64,000 nucleotides of DNA from Marinococcus halotolerans DSM 16375 (GCF_000420725.1 NZ_ATVM01000005.1:62001-126000); one strand, 5' to 3'; shown: positions 9,666 to 18,394, numbered from the stretch's first letter. The notes: a model not told the origin generated them from the letters alone. Numbers and translations are program-made.

Positions 9666-9694
9666 TTGACATCTCTGTACGGATTATGTACATT
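9666..9694 (+). promoter_or_regulatory. Candidate promoter between yshE-like gene and fadR
   Basis: A perfect TTGACA (9666-9671) and TACATT (9689-9694) have a 17-bp spacer. Transcription from about 9701 would meet the hairpin at 9742-9774 within 75 bases. It would then either stop or read through into the regulator gene. Confidence 0.5.
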
Positions 9695-9741
9695 TATAAC
9701 TAACTAAAATACTATGCCAGTATTACCTGAACGCAATGAAG

Positions 9742-9774
9742 CGCCTTACTCTGTTACGGGAGTGAGGCGTTTTT
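9742..9774 (+). terminator. Terminator (or attenuator) upstream of fadR
   Basis: CGCCTTACTC pairs perfectly with GAGTGAGGCG around an 8-base loop and is followed by TTTTT. It may end the mutS2-yshE transcript, and it also lies downstream of the 9666 promoter. Confidence 0.85.
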
Positions 9775-9849
9775 AAAGGCATTATTCAGGCGGGATAAAA
9801 CAGAAACCGGCATGATGGTTGGTTTTGTTTGAAAGGGCGGCAGATACGT

Positions 9850-10440
9850 ATGGGGAAAAATCCAAACAGGAAACATGCACAGATTATCGAGGCGGGGATC
9901 AAGGTAATCGCTGAACACGGTTATCACCAGGCGAAGGTGTCGGATATTGCTAAAGAGGCAAAGGTAGCAGACGGAACGATTTATTTGTATTTTAATAACA
10001 AGGAGCATATATTAATTTCCATTTTTGAAGAAAAAATGCAGGAGTTCATGCAGAAGCTCGAGACCATCATGCAAAGGGAGGTTTCTGTTAAAGAGCAGCT
10101 GTTTGAAATGGCCCAGCTACAGCTTGAATTTATGGAGGGCCGGCCGGAGCTCGCTACGCTTGCCCACTTTGAACTTTTGCAGACAAAGGGCGAGATTCAT
10201 GACAATATGCAGCGCATACTGTCTCCGTTTTTTCAGGCGGTTATCGATATTGTAAACAGGGGAAGCGAGGAAGGGGTCTTCTCTTCCTCGCTTCCCACAG
10301 AAATCGGAAGAATTTGTTTTGTCGGCATACTCAATGAAGCGATTACTACGTGGGTCATGGAAAAGGGAAGCTATTCGCTGGCGGCGCAGGGACCGGTACT
10401 TGCGGAAATAGTTTATCAGGCGCTGCAGGCGGATATATAG
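9850..10440 (+). CDS. fadR: TetR family transcriptional regulator, FadR-like
   Basis: The 196-residue protein has an N-terminal TetR helix-turn-helix: IIEAGIKVIAEHGYHQAKVSDIAKEA, then VADGTIYLYFNNKEHIL. These match B. subtilis FadR (YsiA), the acyl-CoA-responsive repressor of fatty-acid breakdown. Residues 60-196 are the variable ligand-binding part. In B. subtilis the gene lies between lcfA and fadB-etfBA-trxA-uvrC; here it directly precedes trxA-uvrC and the fatty-acid genes are missing. That synteny supports the name, but the regulon cannot be seen. ATG 9850 follows AAAGGGCGG; an in-frame TTG at 9829 is less likely. Confidence 0.8.
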   Translation: MGKNPNRKHAQIIEAGIKVIAEHGYHQAKVSDIAKEAKVADGTIYLYFNNKEHILISIFEEKMQEFMQKLETIMQREVSVKEQLFEMAQLQLEFMEGRPELATLAHFELLQTKGEIHDNMQRILSPFFQAVIDIVNRGSEEGVFSSSLPTEIGRICFVGILNEAITTWVMEKGSYSLAAQGPVLAEIVYQALQADI

Positions 10441-10496
10441 TCAGGTAGAACCGATGAAAAATTTTAAGCTAAACGTTAGCCAGTAAAGCAAGGGAA

Positions 10497-10505
10497 TGCT
10501 ATAAT
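10497..10505 (+). promoter_or_regulatory. Extended -10 promoter of trxA
   Basis: TGCTATAAT is a perfect extended -10 element; the -35 region (TTAGCC, 17 bp upstream) is weak. Transcription would start about 40 bases before the trxA ATG. Confidence 0.65.
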
Positions 10506-10551
10506 AACGAAGAATAAATGCAAAGATAGAGATATAAAGGAGGAACCATTC

Positions 10552-10866
10552 ATGGCTATTGTCAATGTATCGGACCAAAACTTTGCAGGCGAAACGTCCG
10601 ATGGAGTAGTACTTGCGGACTTTTGGGCGCCCTGGTGCGGGCCTTGTAAAATGATCGCTCCGGTGCTCGAAGAAATCGACACTGAAATGGGCGAACAGAT
10701 TAAAATTGCTAAATTAGATGTTGATGAAAATCAGGAAACAGCCGGAAAATACGGTGTGATGAGTATTCCAACACTAATGATCTTTAAAGATGGCGAAGTA
10801 GTCGAGCAGGTAGTCGGCTTTCAGCCTAAGGAACAACTGGTGGAGCTTTTGAACAAACATTTGTAA
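10552..10866 (+). CDS. trxA: Thioredoxin
   Basis: The 104-residue cytosolic thiol-disulfide oxidoreductase has the active site WCGPC (Cys29 and Cys32) in the context [11 protein letters not shown]. The cis-proline segment [11 protein letters not shown] and the C-terminal [10 protein letters not shown] helix region follow. It keeps cytosolic proteins reduced and serves ribonucleotide reductase. The ATG has a strong AAAGGAGGA site. It forms its own unit between a TGCTATAAT promoter and a strong terminator. Confidence 0.98.
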   Translation: MAIVNVSDQNFAGETSDGVVLADFWAPWCGPCKMIAPVLEEIDTEMGEQIKIAKLDVDENQETAGKYGVMSIPTLMIFKDGEVVEQVVGFQPKEQLVELLNKHL

Positions 10867-10874
10867 AAACACGA

Positions 10875-10904
10875 AACTGCTGGTCTCTGGGCCGGCAGTT
10901 TTTT
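10875..10904 (+). terminator. Terminator after trxA
   Basis: AACTGCTGG pairs with CCGGCAGTT (one G-U pair) and merges into a TTTTTT run. Confidence 0.85.
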
Positions 10905-10965
10905 GTTTCTCCTTCTTTTAAAAAAGGAACACCATAGATATTACATGCCAAGAGGGGTTGAGCGC

Positions 10966-12753
10966 ATGACTCAATTAAAAGAAAAGCTGGCTATTCTGCC
11001 GGATCAGCCTGGCTGCTATTTAATGAAAAATAAACACGGCACTGTTATATATGTAGGCAAGGCAAAGGTTTTAAAAAACCGGGTGAGATCCTATTTTACA
11101 GGGTCGCACGACGGGAAGACCCAACGGCTCGTAATGGAAATTACCGATTTTGAATATATAATGACCTCTTCCAACCTGGAAGCATTAATCCTTGAAATGA
11201 ATTTGATTAAAAAGTATGAACCAAAATACAACGTGCTTCTTAAAGACGATAAATCGTATCCGTATATTAAAATCACCAACGAAGAGCATCCCCGTCTGAT
11301 TATTACGAGAAAAGTTAAAAAGGACGGCGGGAAATATTTCGGCCCGTACCCGAACGCCGGGGCGGCAAATGAAACGAAGAAGCTGCTTGACCAATTATAT
11401 CCGCTGCGTAAATGCCGGACAATGCCCGACCGGGTCTGTTTGTACTATCATATCGGCCAGTGTCTGGCCCCCTGCGAGTTTACGGTGACAAGAGACCAGT
11501 ACGACGATATGATTCAGCAGATTGCCCGGTTTTTAAACAACGGCCACCATGAAATCCGGGCGGAGCTTCAGACTAAAATGGAAACTGCTTCCGAACAGCT
11601 GGAATTTGAACGCGCTAAAGAGCTGAGGGATCAAATTCAGCATATTGATTCCGTAATGGAAAAGCAGAAAATGTCTGTGAAGGACCAGGTGAACCGCGAT
11701 GTGTTTGCCTACAGCTATGACAAAGGCTGGATGTGTGTGCAGGTATTCTTTGTCAGACAGGGGAAATTGATAGAAAGAGACGTTTCCCTTTTCCCGATGT
11801 ATCAGGAGCCGGAGGAGGATTTTCTTACATTCTTAGGCCAGTTCTACATGCAGGAGCAGCATATGAAGCCGTCAGAAATATTTATTCCGGACTCGGTGGA
11901 TGCGTCCATGGCGGAACAATTCGTAAACGTGCGGGTTCAGCAGCCAAAGCGGGGACAAAAAAGAGAGCTCCTTGACCTGGCAGAAAAGAATGCCCGACAG
12001 GCGCTCAGCGATCGCTTTGCATTGATTGAACGGGATGAAGAACGGACAATAAATGCGGTGGAACAGCTCGGTGAAGCGATGGGCATCGATACTCCTTACC
12101 GCATGGAGGCCTTCGACAACTCGAATATCCAGGGCACAGACCCGGTAGCGGCAATGGTTACTTTTGTGGACGGCAAACCCTGGAAAAAAGGATACAGAAA
12201 GTATAAGGTCCGGGATGTAAAGGGGCCGGATGACTATGCATCCATGCGGGAAGTTGTGCGCAGGAGGTATATCCGTCTCTTAAAAGACGAAGCGGAGCTG
12301 CCGGATCTGATTCTTATTGATGGCGGGAAAGGCCAGTTAAGTGCGGCCGTCAGCGTTATCGAGGATGAGCTTGGCTTAAATATTCCGGTGGCGGGACTTG
12401 CCAAAGACGATAAGCACCGCACCTCGGAGCTTTTAATAGGAGAAGAGGGCATCAGAGTTCCTCTTGAGCGGCACAGCTCCGCCTTTTATCTGCTGCAGCG
12501 TGTTCAGGACGAAGTGCACCGTTTTGCAATCACCTTTCACCGCCAGACGCGCGGGAAAACGATGTTTTCCTCTCTGCTGGACGACATCAACGGGATCGGG
12601 CAGAAGCGCAAACAGATGCTTTTAAAGCATTTTGGTTCAGTGAAAAAAATGAAGGAAGCATCCTTTGAGGATTTTAAACAGCTGTCTCTCCCGGATGATG
12701 TTATTGCGGAGCTGATGAAAAAGCTGGAGGAAGATTCGGCACCTTCGAAGTAA
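10966..12753 (+). CDS. uvrC: Excinuclease ABC subunit C
   Basis: The 595-residue UvrC makes both incisions in nucleotide-excision repair. It has the GIY-YIG nuclease (CYLMKN...VIYVGKAK, residues 15-95) and a cysteine cluster with RKCR, DRVC and CLAPC. The UVR helix ([13 protein letters not shown]) binds UvrB. The second, RNase H-like nuclease shows [10 protein letters not shown] and [11 protein letters not shown], and a tandem HhH is at the end ([13 protein letters not shown]). The ATG at 10966 follows AGGGG by 8 bases and gives [16 protein letters not shown], as in relatives; the frame opens further upstream inside the trxA terminator region. Confidence 0.96.
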   Translation: MTQLKEKLAILPDQPGCYLMKNKHGTVIYVGKAKVLKNRVRSYFTGSHDGKTQRLVMEITDFEYIMTSSNLEALILEMNLIKKYEPKYNVLLKDDKSYPYIKITNEEHPRLIITRKVKKDGGKYFGPYPNAGAANETKKLLDQLYPLRKCRTMPDRVCLYYHIGQCLAPCEFTVTRDQYDDMIQQIARFLNNGHHEIRAELQTKMETASEQLEFERAKELRDQIQHIDSVMEKQKMSVKDQVNRDVFAYSYDKGWMCVQVFFVRQGKLIERDVSLFPMYQEPEEDFLTFLGQFYMQEQHMKPSEIFIPDSVDASMAEQFVNVRVQQPKRGQKRELLDLAEKNARQALSDRFALIERDEERTINAVEQLGEAMGIDTPYRMEAFDNSNIQGTDPVAAMVTFVDGKPWKKGYRKYKVRDVKGPDDYASMREVVRRRYIRLLKDEAELPDLILIDGGKGQLSAAVSVIEDELGLNIPVAGLAKDDKHRTSELLIGEEGIRVPLERHSSAFYLLQRVQDEVHRFAITFHRQTRGKTMFSSLLDDINGIGQKRKQMLLKHFGSVKKMKEASFEDFKQLSLPDDVIAELMKKLEEDSAPSK

Positions 12754-12786
12754 AAAACGTTCGCTGATACACATCAGCGAACGTTT
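12754..12786. terminator. Bidirectional terminator between uvrC and yslB
   Basis: AAAACGTTCGCTGAT pairs with ATCAGCGAACGTTTT around a 4-base loop. It has A-runs and T-runs on the two sides, so it can end both the rightward uvrC and leftward yslB transcripts. Confidence 0.9.
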
Positions 12787-12807
12787 TGCTATGCAACGCA
12801 GGTCAGG

Positions 12808-13209
12808 CTACTCCCATTTAATATGCATAGTCGTGGATTTTTTCTTTTCTTCTATGTAAGTTTCCGCGTATGTATTCTTCATCCGGGACCACTGCTCTGC
12901 TAAAAAGCCGCCTTCTAAAGCTTTCGTGAACGAATTTGCCTTTTCGTCAACGGACAGCTCAGCAATGACATCTTTTTTTCTTTCTTTTTTCCAGACGATT
13001 TCTCCCCACCCGGCATCACGGAAAAAATCAGCCACCTCTCCGGAGGAACTGCATGGATAGCGGCGGGCGAGCTGTTTGCCGGCCCAGTACAATATCGCAT
13101 GCTCGTCAGAGCCTAAAATATCAGGAAGAACATTTTTCCGCAGTAATTCATATCCGAAGGAAGCCGGTTTATTTGTTTCTTCTTCCATTTCCATCACCAC
13201 TTTCTTCAT
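12808..13209 (-). CDS. YslB-like protein (DUF2507)
   Basis: This is the only leftward gene. The 133-residue product matches B. subtilis YslB: FGYELLRKNVLPDILG, ILYWAGKQLARRYP, and the C-terminal GGFLAEQW...IKWE pattern. The family has a V4R-like ligand-binding fold with no defined function. In B. subtilis the gene also sits between uvrC and sdhC. The -10 box TATAAT (rev. 13220-13215) ends only 5 bases before ATG 13209, so a transcript from it would be leaderless there. Internal ATGs at 13194 and 13188 (behind GTGGTG) are possible starts. Confidence 0.78.
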   Translation of the reverse strand: MKKVVMEMEEETNKPASFGYELLRKNVLPDILGSDEHAILYWAGKQLARRYPCSSSGEVADFFRDAGWGEIVWKKERKKDVIAELSVDEKANSFTKALEGGFLAEQWSRMKNTYAETYIEEKKKSTTMHIKWE

Positions 13210-13214
13210 CTAAT

Positions 13215-13220
13215 ATTATA
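13215..13220 (-). promoter_or_regulatory. -10 element for yslB
   Basis: A perfect TATAAT on the minus strand; no good -35 box is seen 17 bp upstream. Its position immediately before the first ATG raises a leaderless-mRNA possibility. Confidence 0.45.
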
Positions 13221-13263
13221 CACGCTGGAGTTGGAAATCTCTATAGATTCCCAAAATCATACA

Positions 13264-13272
13264 TGATATACT
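13264..13272 (+). promoter_or_regulatory. Extended -10 promoter of the potassium channel gene
   Basis: TGATATACT is an extended -10 motif located 29 bases before the ATG at 13301; the -35 region is poor. It is divergent from the yslB -10 box 44 bp away. Confidence 0.5.
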
Positions 13273-13300
13273 AATGCACGATTATGACGGAGGGACCGAT

Positions 13301-14650
13301 ATGAAAAATATTTTTGCAGAAAAAATGACACCATTTCGCATGATCATCGGTGCCTACGTTTTTTCAATGCTGTTGTTCAGTTTACTGCTCTGGCTGCCGA
13401 TTTCGCATCAGCCGGGGCATGAATTAACATATATAGAAGCTTTGTTTACCTCAGTATCCGCCGTGAGCGTAACAGGTCTGACAGTCATCCAGGTATCTGA
13501 CACCCTGAGCGCTGTTGGAATTGCGTTTTTAGCACTGGCGATGCAGGTAGGCGGCATTGGAATTATGTCTCTGGGCACATTCGTGTGGATGGTTTTTGGA
13601 AGAAAAATTAATTTGTCCCAGCGGTTACTGATTATGGTGGACCAAAATCAGTATAAGTTTTCGGGAATGGTGAAGCTGATGAGAAACATATTGCTTCTTG
13701 CTTTAGGAATTGAAGCGATGGGCATGCTGATACTCGGTACATACTTTCTTCGTTACTTTGACTCAACGTGGGAGGCGTATTATCAGGGCGGCTTTGCCGC
13801 TCTGAGTGCTTTTACCAATGCAGGCTTTGATGTCACAGGACAGTCGCTGATTCCATTTGCTGAAGATTACTATGTCCTGTTTGTCGTCATAACTCTGATC
13901 TTTGCCGGAGCAATTGGCTTTCCGGTTTTGATGGAGGTCAGGGAATATTTAACCAACAGGGAACGGTTTAATTTCAGTCTGTTTACGAAAGTGACGACTA
14001 CGACTTATTTTCTCGTGTTTGTGCTTGGAGCCGTCAGCATATGGGCGCTTGAATTCGGCTTTTATTATGACGGTATGGCCTGGCATCAGCAGTTTTTCTT
14101 CTCGATGTTTAATTCAGCGACCACAAGGAGTGCCGGGCTGTCGGTAATGGATGTTTCGGCGTTTTCCCTGCCGACGCTTCTTCTGATGTCGGGATTGATG
14201 GTTATCGGGGCGAGTCCGTCGAGTGTTGGGGGAGGCATCCGGACGACTACACTTGCTGTAATGTTTTTAACGATTCGGAGCTTTGCGCTTGGACGTTCGG
14301 ATGTAAAAGTGTTTAACCGCCAGATCGATCCGGAGGATAAACAGCGGACATTTATTGTTATTTCTTTTTTCATTGTAGGGTTATTGGCTGCAATTACTCT
14401 AATCAGCGCATTCGAACGCGGGAATGCGGAAGTGGAATTAATTGATATTATTTTTGAAACAAGCTCAGCCTTTGGAACCTGCGGGCTTTCGACCGGACTG
14501 ACGGATGATTTTTCCACCCCGAGCCAAGTACTGCTCATGTGCCTGATGTTCATCGGGCGGGTGGGGATATTGGTATTTTTATTCTCAGTGAAAAAGAAAG
14601 AAACGAAATCACATTATAGATATCCAACAGAGCGCATAATTATTGGGTAG
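13301..14650 (+). CDS. ktrD: Ktr/Trk-type potassium uptake channel subunit (KtrB/KtrD-like)
   Basis: The 449-residue integral membrane protein forms the K+ pore of a Ktr system; a cytosolic KtrA/KtrC-type RCK partner gates it but is not encoded nearby. Four pore-loop repeats with the selectivity glycine are visible: SVTGLTV, TNAGFDV, RSAGLSV and GTCGLSTG. Length and lack of an adjacent ktrA resemble B. subtilis KtrD more than KtrB. K+ uptake matters for osmotic adaptation, fitting a halophilic host. The ATG follows GGAGGGA. The KtrB versus KtrD assignment is an inference. Confidence 0.85.
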   Translation: MKNIFAEKMTPFRMIIGAYVFSMLLFSLLLWLPISHQPGHELTYIEALFTSVSAVSVTGLTVIQVSDTLSAVGIAFLALAMQVGGIGIMSLGTFVWMVFGRKINLSQRLLIMVDQNQYKFSGMVKLMRNILLLALGIEAMGMLILGTYFLRYFDSTWEAYYQGGFAALSAFTNAGFDVTGQSLIPFAEDYYVLFVVITLIFAGAIGFPVLMEVREYLTNRERFNFSLFTKVTTTTYFLVFVLGAVSIWALEFGFYYDGMAWHQQFFFSMFNSATTRSAGLSVMDVSAFSLPTLLLMSGLMVIGASPSSVGGGIRTTTLAVMFLTIRSFALGRSDVKVFNRQIDPEDKQRTFIVISFFIVGLLAAITLISAFERGNAEVELIDIIFETSSAFGTCGLSTGLTDDFSTPSQVLLMCLMFIGRVGILVFLFSVKKKETKSHYRYPTERIIIG

Positions 14651-14680
14651 CCGGAGAGATGGTTCTCCGGCTCTCTCTAT
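14649..14680 (+). terminator. Weak terminator after ktrD
   Basis: AGCCGGAGA pairs with TCTCCGGCT around 6 bases, but the tail is CTCTCTATT rather than a clean U-run. Confidence 0.5.
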
Positions 14681-14731
14681 TGCCGGGGGAAGTGAACCGT
14701 ATAAACGATGAATAATATACATTTAAGATGC

Positions 14732-14745
14732 TGTATACGTTTTCT
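14732..14745 (+). promoter_or_regulatory. Candidate cre (CcpA) box at the sdh promoter
   Basis: TGTATACGTTTTCT matches the cre consensus TGWAANCGNTWNCW at all but one defined position. It abuts the -35 box of the sdhC promoter. CcpA control of TCA-cycle genes is known in Bacillus; its action here is inferred from position. Confidence 0.5.
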
Positions 14746-14773
14746 TGACGGGCAATTTTAGGGGGAGTACAAT
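14745..14773 (+). promoter_or_regulatory. Promoter of sdhCAB
   Basis: TTGACG (14745-14750) and TACAAT (14768-14773) have a 17-bp spacer. GTACAATT, which includes the -10 box, is repeated at 14788-14795, 21 bp downstream. Confidence 0.75.
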
Positions 14774-14779
14774 TAACGT

Positions 14780-15038
14780 AACGTTTCGTACAATTCCTTG
14801 AATATTTCTTTTCCATTTTGTGACTAATTGGTTGTATCGTGCATGCATATGCATTTTGCGAAAAGGAAAAGAAGCAGGAGGCGCGGCCGGCATACAAGTA
14901 CATAGGAAACAGAAATCTGTAATTCTGTTTAGTATGCGGGTGGCGGAAAGTTCAGCAAGGGGGTAATGGAGCCGGAAAAGAAAGCAAGGCAGAAAAACAG
15001 GATGGAGAGAATTTTTATGCTAATGGAGGAGGATGAAT
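14780..15038 (+). promoter_or_regulatory. Long structured 5' leader of sdhC
   Basis: About 258 bases separate the inferred start point from the sdhC ATG. They contain a two-part hairpin: GCATAC (14890-14895) with GTATGC (14932-14937) enclosing AAACAGAA (14907-14914) with TTCTGTTT (14923-14930). No U-run follows, so it is not a terminator. No credible ORF is seen on either strand. In B. subtilis the small RNA FsrA acts on the sdhC leader; whether that applies here is unknown. Confidence 0.5.
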
Positions 15039-15650
15039 ATGGCTTTAAATAAGGAATTTGCCGCCCGGAGGCTGCACTCGCTTCTTGGTATTATTCCAAT
15101 TGGACTATTTTTGATGCAGCACTTCGTAGTAAACCATTTCGCGACCAGGAGTGCTGAAGCGTTCAACGGAGCGGCTCACTTTATGGAAAACTTACCGTTT
15201 CGTATCTTTTTAGAGATGTTTCTCATTTATATTCCTATACTGTTTCACGGGATTTACGGACTTTTTATCGTATTTCAGGGCAAGGCGAATGCGAAGCGCT
15301 TTGGCTACTTTCGTAACTGGATGTACATTTTCCAGCGTATCACCGGGGTTTTCCTGTTAGTATTTATTACCTGGCACGTCTGGGATACGTGGGTACAGGC
15401 GCAGTTTTTCGGCGCTGAAGTAAACTATCAGATGATGGCTGATATCGTAGCGAATCCTTGGATGCTCGCATTTTACATCGTAGGTATCTTGTCTGCCACA
15501 TTCCACTTTTCAAACGGTTTATGGTCATTTTTGGTTACATGGGGGATTACGGTTACGCCAAAAGCCCAATTGGCTGCAACATACTTCACTTTAGCCGTTT
15601 TCGTAGCAATGTCTGTGATTGGCCTTCGCGCTATTTTCGCATTCGTATAA
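15039..15650 (+). CDS. sdhC: Succinate dehydrogenase cytochrome b558 subunit
   Basis: The 203-residue membrane anchor of complex II binds haem b and passes electrons to menaquinone. Five hydrophobic helices are evident (about 17-35, 58-80, 95-118, 135-158 and 178-200). Histidines sit in RRLHSLLG, LMQHFVVNHF, LFHGIYG and TWHVWDTW, the usual Bacillus ligands. The ATG at 15039 is 6 bases after GGAGGAGG; the ATG at 15033 directly abuts that site. The RRLHSLLGIIPIG start matches B. subtilis SdhC. It is first in sdhCAB. Confidence 0.95.
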   Translation: MALNKEFAARRLHSLLGIIPIGLFLMQHFVVNHFATRSAEAFNGAAHFMENLPFRIFLEMFLIYIPILFHGIYGLFIVFQGKANAKRFGYFRNWMYIFQRITGVFLLVFITWHVWDTWVQAQFFGAEVNYQMMADIVANPWMLAFYIVGILSATFHFSNGLWSFLVTWGITVTPKAQLAATYFTLAVFVAMSVIGLRAIFAFV

Positions 15651-15689
15651 GATCGGTTTTTTAATAAACTAAAGGAGTGAAACATCCGC

Positions 15690-17468
15690 ATGAGTAATGG
15701 AAAAGTTATTGTCGTAGGCGGCGGACTGGCAGGACTGATGGCAACAATCAAGGCCGCTGAAGCAGGTTCTCAGGTGGACTTGTTTTCAATTGTACCGGTA
15801 AAACGTTCTCACTCTGTCTGTGCTCAGGGCGGCATGAACGGTGCCGTCAATACAAAAGGGGAAGGGGACTCCCCGTGGGAGCATTTTGACGATACTGTAT
15901 ACGGAGGCGACTTTCTGGCAAATCAGCCTCCGGTAAAAGCTATGACAGAAGCGGCTCCGGGGATCATTCATCTGATGGACCGCATGGGCGTTATGTTCAA
16001 CCGGACACCGGAAGGGCTGCTCGACTTCCGTCGTTTCGGCGGCACCCAGTTCCACCGTACAGCTTACGCCGGAGCAACGACCGGTCAACAGCTGTTGTAC
16101 GCGCTGGACGAGCAGGTTCGCCGTTATGAAGTAGAAGGGCTTGTCAATAAATACGAGGGATGGGAGTTTCTTTCGGCCATTCTTGACGAGGAGCAGACCT
16201 GTAAAGGGATCGCTGCCCAAAACCTTCGTTCGATGGAAATTGAAACGTTCCGGGCTGACGCAATCATTATGGCTACGGGCGGCCCTGGCATTATTTTCGG
16301 TAAATCCACGAACTCCATGATCAACACCGGCTTTGCCGCCTCATCGCTTTATCTGCAGGGCGTCAATTATGCCAATGGTGAATTTATCCAGATTCACCCG
16401 ACTGCCATTCCCGGCGATGATAAGCTCCGGCTGATGAGTGAATCTGCGCGTGGGGAAGGCGGACGTATCTGGACGTATAAAGACGGCAAGCCTTGGTACT
16501 TCCTTGAGGAAAAATATCCGGCCTACGGCAACCTGGTTCCGCGGGACATTGCAACGCGTGAAATCTTTGATGTCTGTGTTAACCAAAAACTGGGTATTAA
16601 TGGGGAAAACATGGTTTATCTCGACCTTTCCCATAAAGATCCGCATGAACTCGACGTAAAGCTTGGCGGAATTATGGAAATCTATGAAAAGTTCATGGGT
16701 GACGATCCGCGGAAAGTGCCAATGAAAATCTTCCCAGCCGTACACTATTCGATGGGCGGCATGTGGGTTGACTATAACCAAATGACAAATATCCCCGGCA
16801 TTTTTGCTGCCGGTGAGTGTGACTACTCCCAGCATGGCGGTAACCGTCTCGGAGCCAACTCCCTGCTTTCCGCTATTTACGGCGGCATGGTTGCCGGTCC
16901 GAACGCGGTAGAGTATGCCAACGGCCTGGAAAAATCAGCAGAAGACCTTTCTTCTACACTTTTTGAGACAAAGAAACAGGAAGAACAGCAGGAGTTCGAT
17001 AAAATTATGAACATGGATGGCACCGAAAATGCCTACGCGCTTCATAACGAACTCGGCGAATGGATGACAAACAACATGACCGTGGTTCGGCACAACGATA
17101 AGCTGCTTGAAACGGACGACAAACTCCAGGAGCTTCTTGAGCGCTGGGAGAACATTAATATGCACGACAGCTCCAAATGGAATAACCATGCGGCAATGTT
17201 CACCCGCCAGCTTAAAGGAATGATCCACCTGGCCCGCGTGATGACGCTCGGAGCTTATCACCGTAATGAAAGCCGCGGTGCCCACTATAAGCCGGAATTT
17301 CCGGAACGTAATGATGAAGACTTCCTGAAAACCACGAAGGCCCAGTACAACCCGGAGACCAATCATCCGGAATTTGAGTACGAAGATGTTGACACATCGC
17401 TGATCAAGCCGAGAAAACGGGATTACTCCCAGGCAAAAGCATCTTCTGAGAAAGGAGCAAGTAACTAA
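15690..17468 (+). CDS. sdhA: Succinate dehydrogenase flavoprotein subunit
   Basis: The 592-residue subunit oxidises succinate to fumarate in the TCA cycle with covalently bound FAD. The N-terminal Rossmann motif is VVGGGLAGLMATIKAAEAG. The FAD-histidine region shows KRSHSVCAQGGMNGAV, and the substrate region has RFGGTQFHRTAYAG and HYSMGGMWVD. The ending DTSLIKPRKRDYS is typical of the Bacillus B-type enzyme. The ATG follows AAAGGAGTGA. The stop codon overlaps the sdhB start by one base, indicating tight coupling. Confidence 0.97.
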   Translation: MSNGKVIVVGGGLAGLMATIKAAEAGSQVDLFSIVPVKRSHSVCAQGGMNGAVNTKGEGDSPWEHFDDTVYGGDFLANQPPVKAMTEAAPGIIHLMDRMGVMFNRTPEGLLDFRRFGGTQFHRTAYAGATTGQQLLYALDEQVRRYEVEGLVNKYEGWEFLSAILDEEQTCKGIAAQNLRSMEIETFRADAIIMATGGPGIIFGKSTNSMINTGFAASSLYLQGVNYANGEFIQIHPTAIPGDDKLRLMSESARGEGGRIWTYKDGKPWYFLEEKYPAYGNLVPRDIATREIFDVCVNQKLGINGENMVYLDLSHKDPHELDVKLGGIMEIYEKFMGDDPRKVPMKIFPAVHYSMGGMWVDYNQMTNIPGIFAAGECDYSQHGGNRLGANSLLSAIYGGMVAGPNAVEYANGLEKSAEDLSSTLFETKKQEEQQEFDKIMNMDGTENAYALHNELGEWMTNNMTVVRHNDKLLETDDKLQELLERWENINMHDSSKWNNHAAMFTRQLKGMIHLARVMTLGAYHRNESRGAHYKPEFPERNDEDFLKTTKAQYNPETNHPEFEYEDVDTSLIKPRKRDYSQAKASSEKGASN

Positions 17469-18265
17469 TGAGTGATGCACAAGCGCAAGAAACGCGTAAC
17501 GCAGAAGAAACCGACACAAAAAAAGTGAAGTTTATTATCACCCGTCAGGATGACCCGGACAGTCCTTCCTATGATCAGGAGTTTGAAGTTCCTTACAGAG
17601 AAAACATGAACGTTATCTCCGCCCTGATGGAGATCCGCAGAAATCCGGTCGACAGCCAGGGTAACCAGGCTAATCCGGTTATCTGGGATATGAACTGTCT
17701 TGAGGAAGTGTGCGGCGCCTGTTCGATGATTATTAACGGTACAGCCCGCCAGTCCTGTACGGCCCTGATTGATCAGCTTGAACAGCCGATCCGTCTGGAG
17801 CCGATGAAAACATTCCCGGTGATGAGAGATCTCCAGGTAGACAGAAGCCGGATGTTTGATTCCCTGAAAAAGGTCAAAGCATGGATTCCGATCGACGGGA
17901 CGTACGATCTTGGTCCGGGACCGAGAATGGCGGAAAATAAACGCCAGTGGTCGTATGAGCTTTCCAAGTGTATGACGTGCGGCGTGTGCCTCGAAGCCTG
18001 CCCGAACGTAAACGATGATTCTTCATTTATCGGTCCAGCAGCTATTTCCCAGGTTCGCCTGTTCAACTCCCATCCAACAGGGGAAATGAACAAATCCGAG
18101 CGTCTGGAAGCCTTGATGGGTGAAGGCGGGATCAGTGGCTGCAGCAACGCCCAGAACTGTGTGGAAGTATGTCCGAAGGGCATTCCTTTAACAACCTCCA
18201 TTGCCGCTATGAACCGTGAAACAAATATCCAGTCGTTTAAAAACTTCTTTGGCGGCGGGAACTAA
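17468..18265 (+). CDS. sdhB: Succinate dehydrogenase iron-sulfur subunit
   Basis: The 265-residue subunit carries three Fe-S clusters linking SdhA to SdhC. The 2Fe-2S domain has NCLEEVCGACSM and a later SC. The 4Fe-4S and 3Fe-4S cysteines lie in CMTCGVCLEACPN, SNAQNCVEVCPKG and nearby GCS. It is about 12 residues longer than B. subtilis SdhB because of an acidic N-terminal tail (MSDAQAQETRNAEETDT). An internal start would lack a good ribosome site. A terminator follows 6 bases after the stop. gerE, next in B. subtilis, is absent. Confidence 0.97.
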   Translation: MSDAQAQETRNAEETDTKKVKFIITRQDDPDSPSYDQEFEVPYRENMNVISALMEIRRNPVDSQGNQANPVIWDMNCLEEVCGACSMIINGTARQSCTALIDQLEQPIRLEPMKTFPVMRDLQVDRSRMFDSLKKVKAWIPIDGTYDLGPGPRMAENKRQWSYELSKCMTCGVCLEACPNVNDDSSFIGPAAISQVRLFNSHPTGEMNKSERLEALMGEGGISGCSNAQNCVEVCPKGIPLTTSIAAMNRETNIQSFKNFFGGGN

Positions 18266-18270
18266 TTGAG

Positions 18271-18297
18271 AAAAAGGCAGCCTCCGGGCTGTCTTTT
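18271..18297 (+). terminator. Terminator after sdhB
   Basis: AAAAAGGCAGCC pairs with GGCTGTCTTTTT (one mismatch) around a TCCG tetraloop. Confidence 0.85.
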
Positions 18298-18394
18298 TAT
18301 TTGTGTCTTATGAAAATTACAGGCATGCAGTACCCGGCAAAAAGGGCGGGAAAGCCTGGCGAGGTCTTGAAGGAGGGAACCGCTGGGTCTGTTC

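Noticed and set aside
14640-14903. Minus-strand 87-codon open frame in the ktrD-sdhC gap
   Set aside because: It overlaps the sdh promoter and leader, has no ribosome site and no recognisable similarity.
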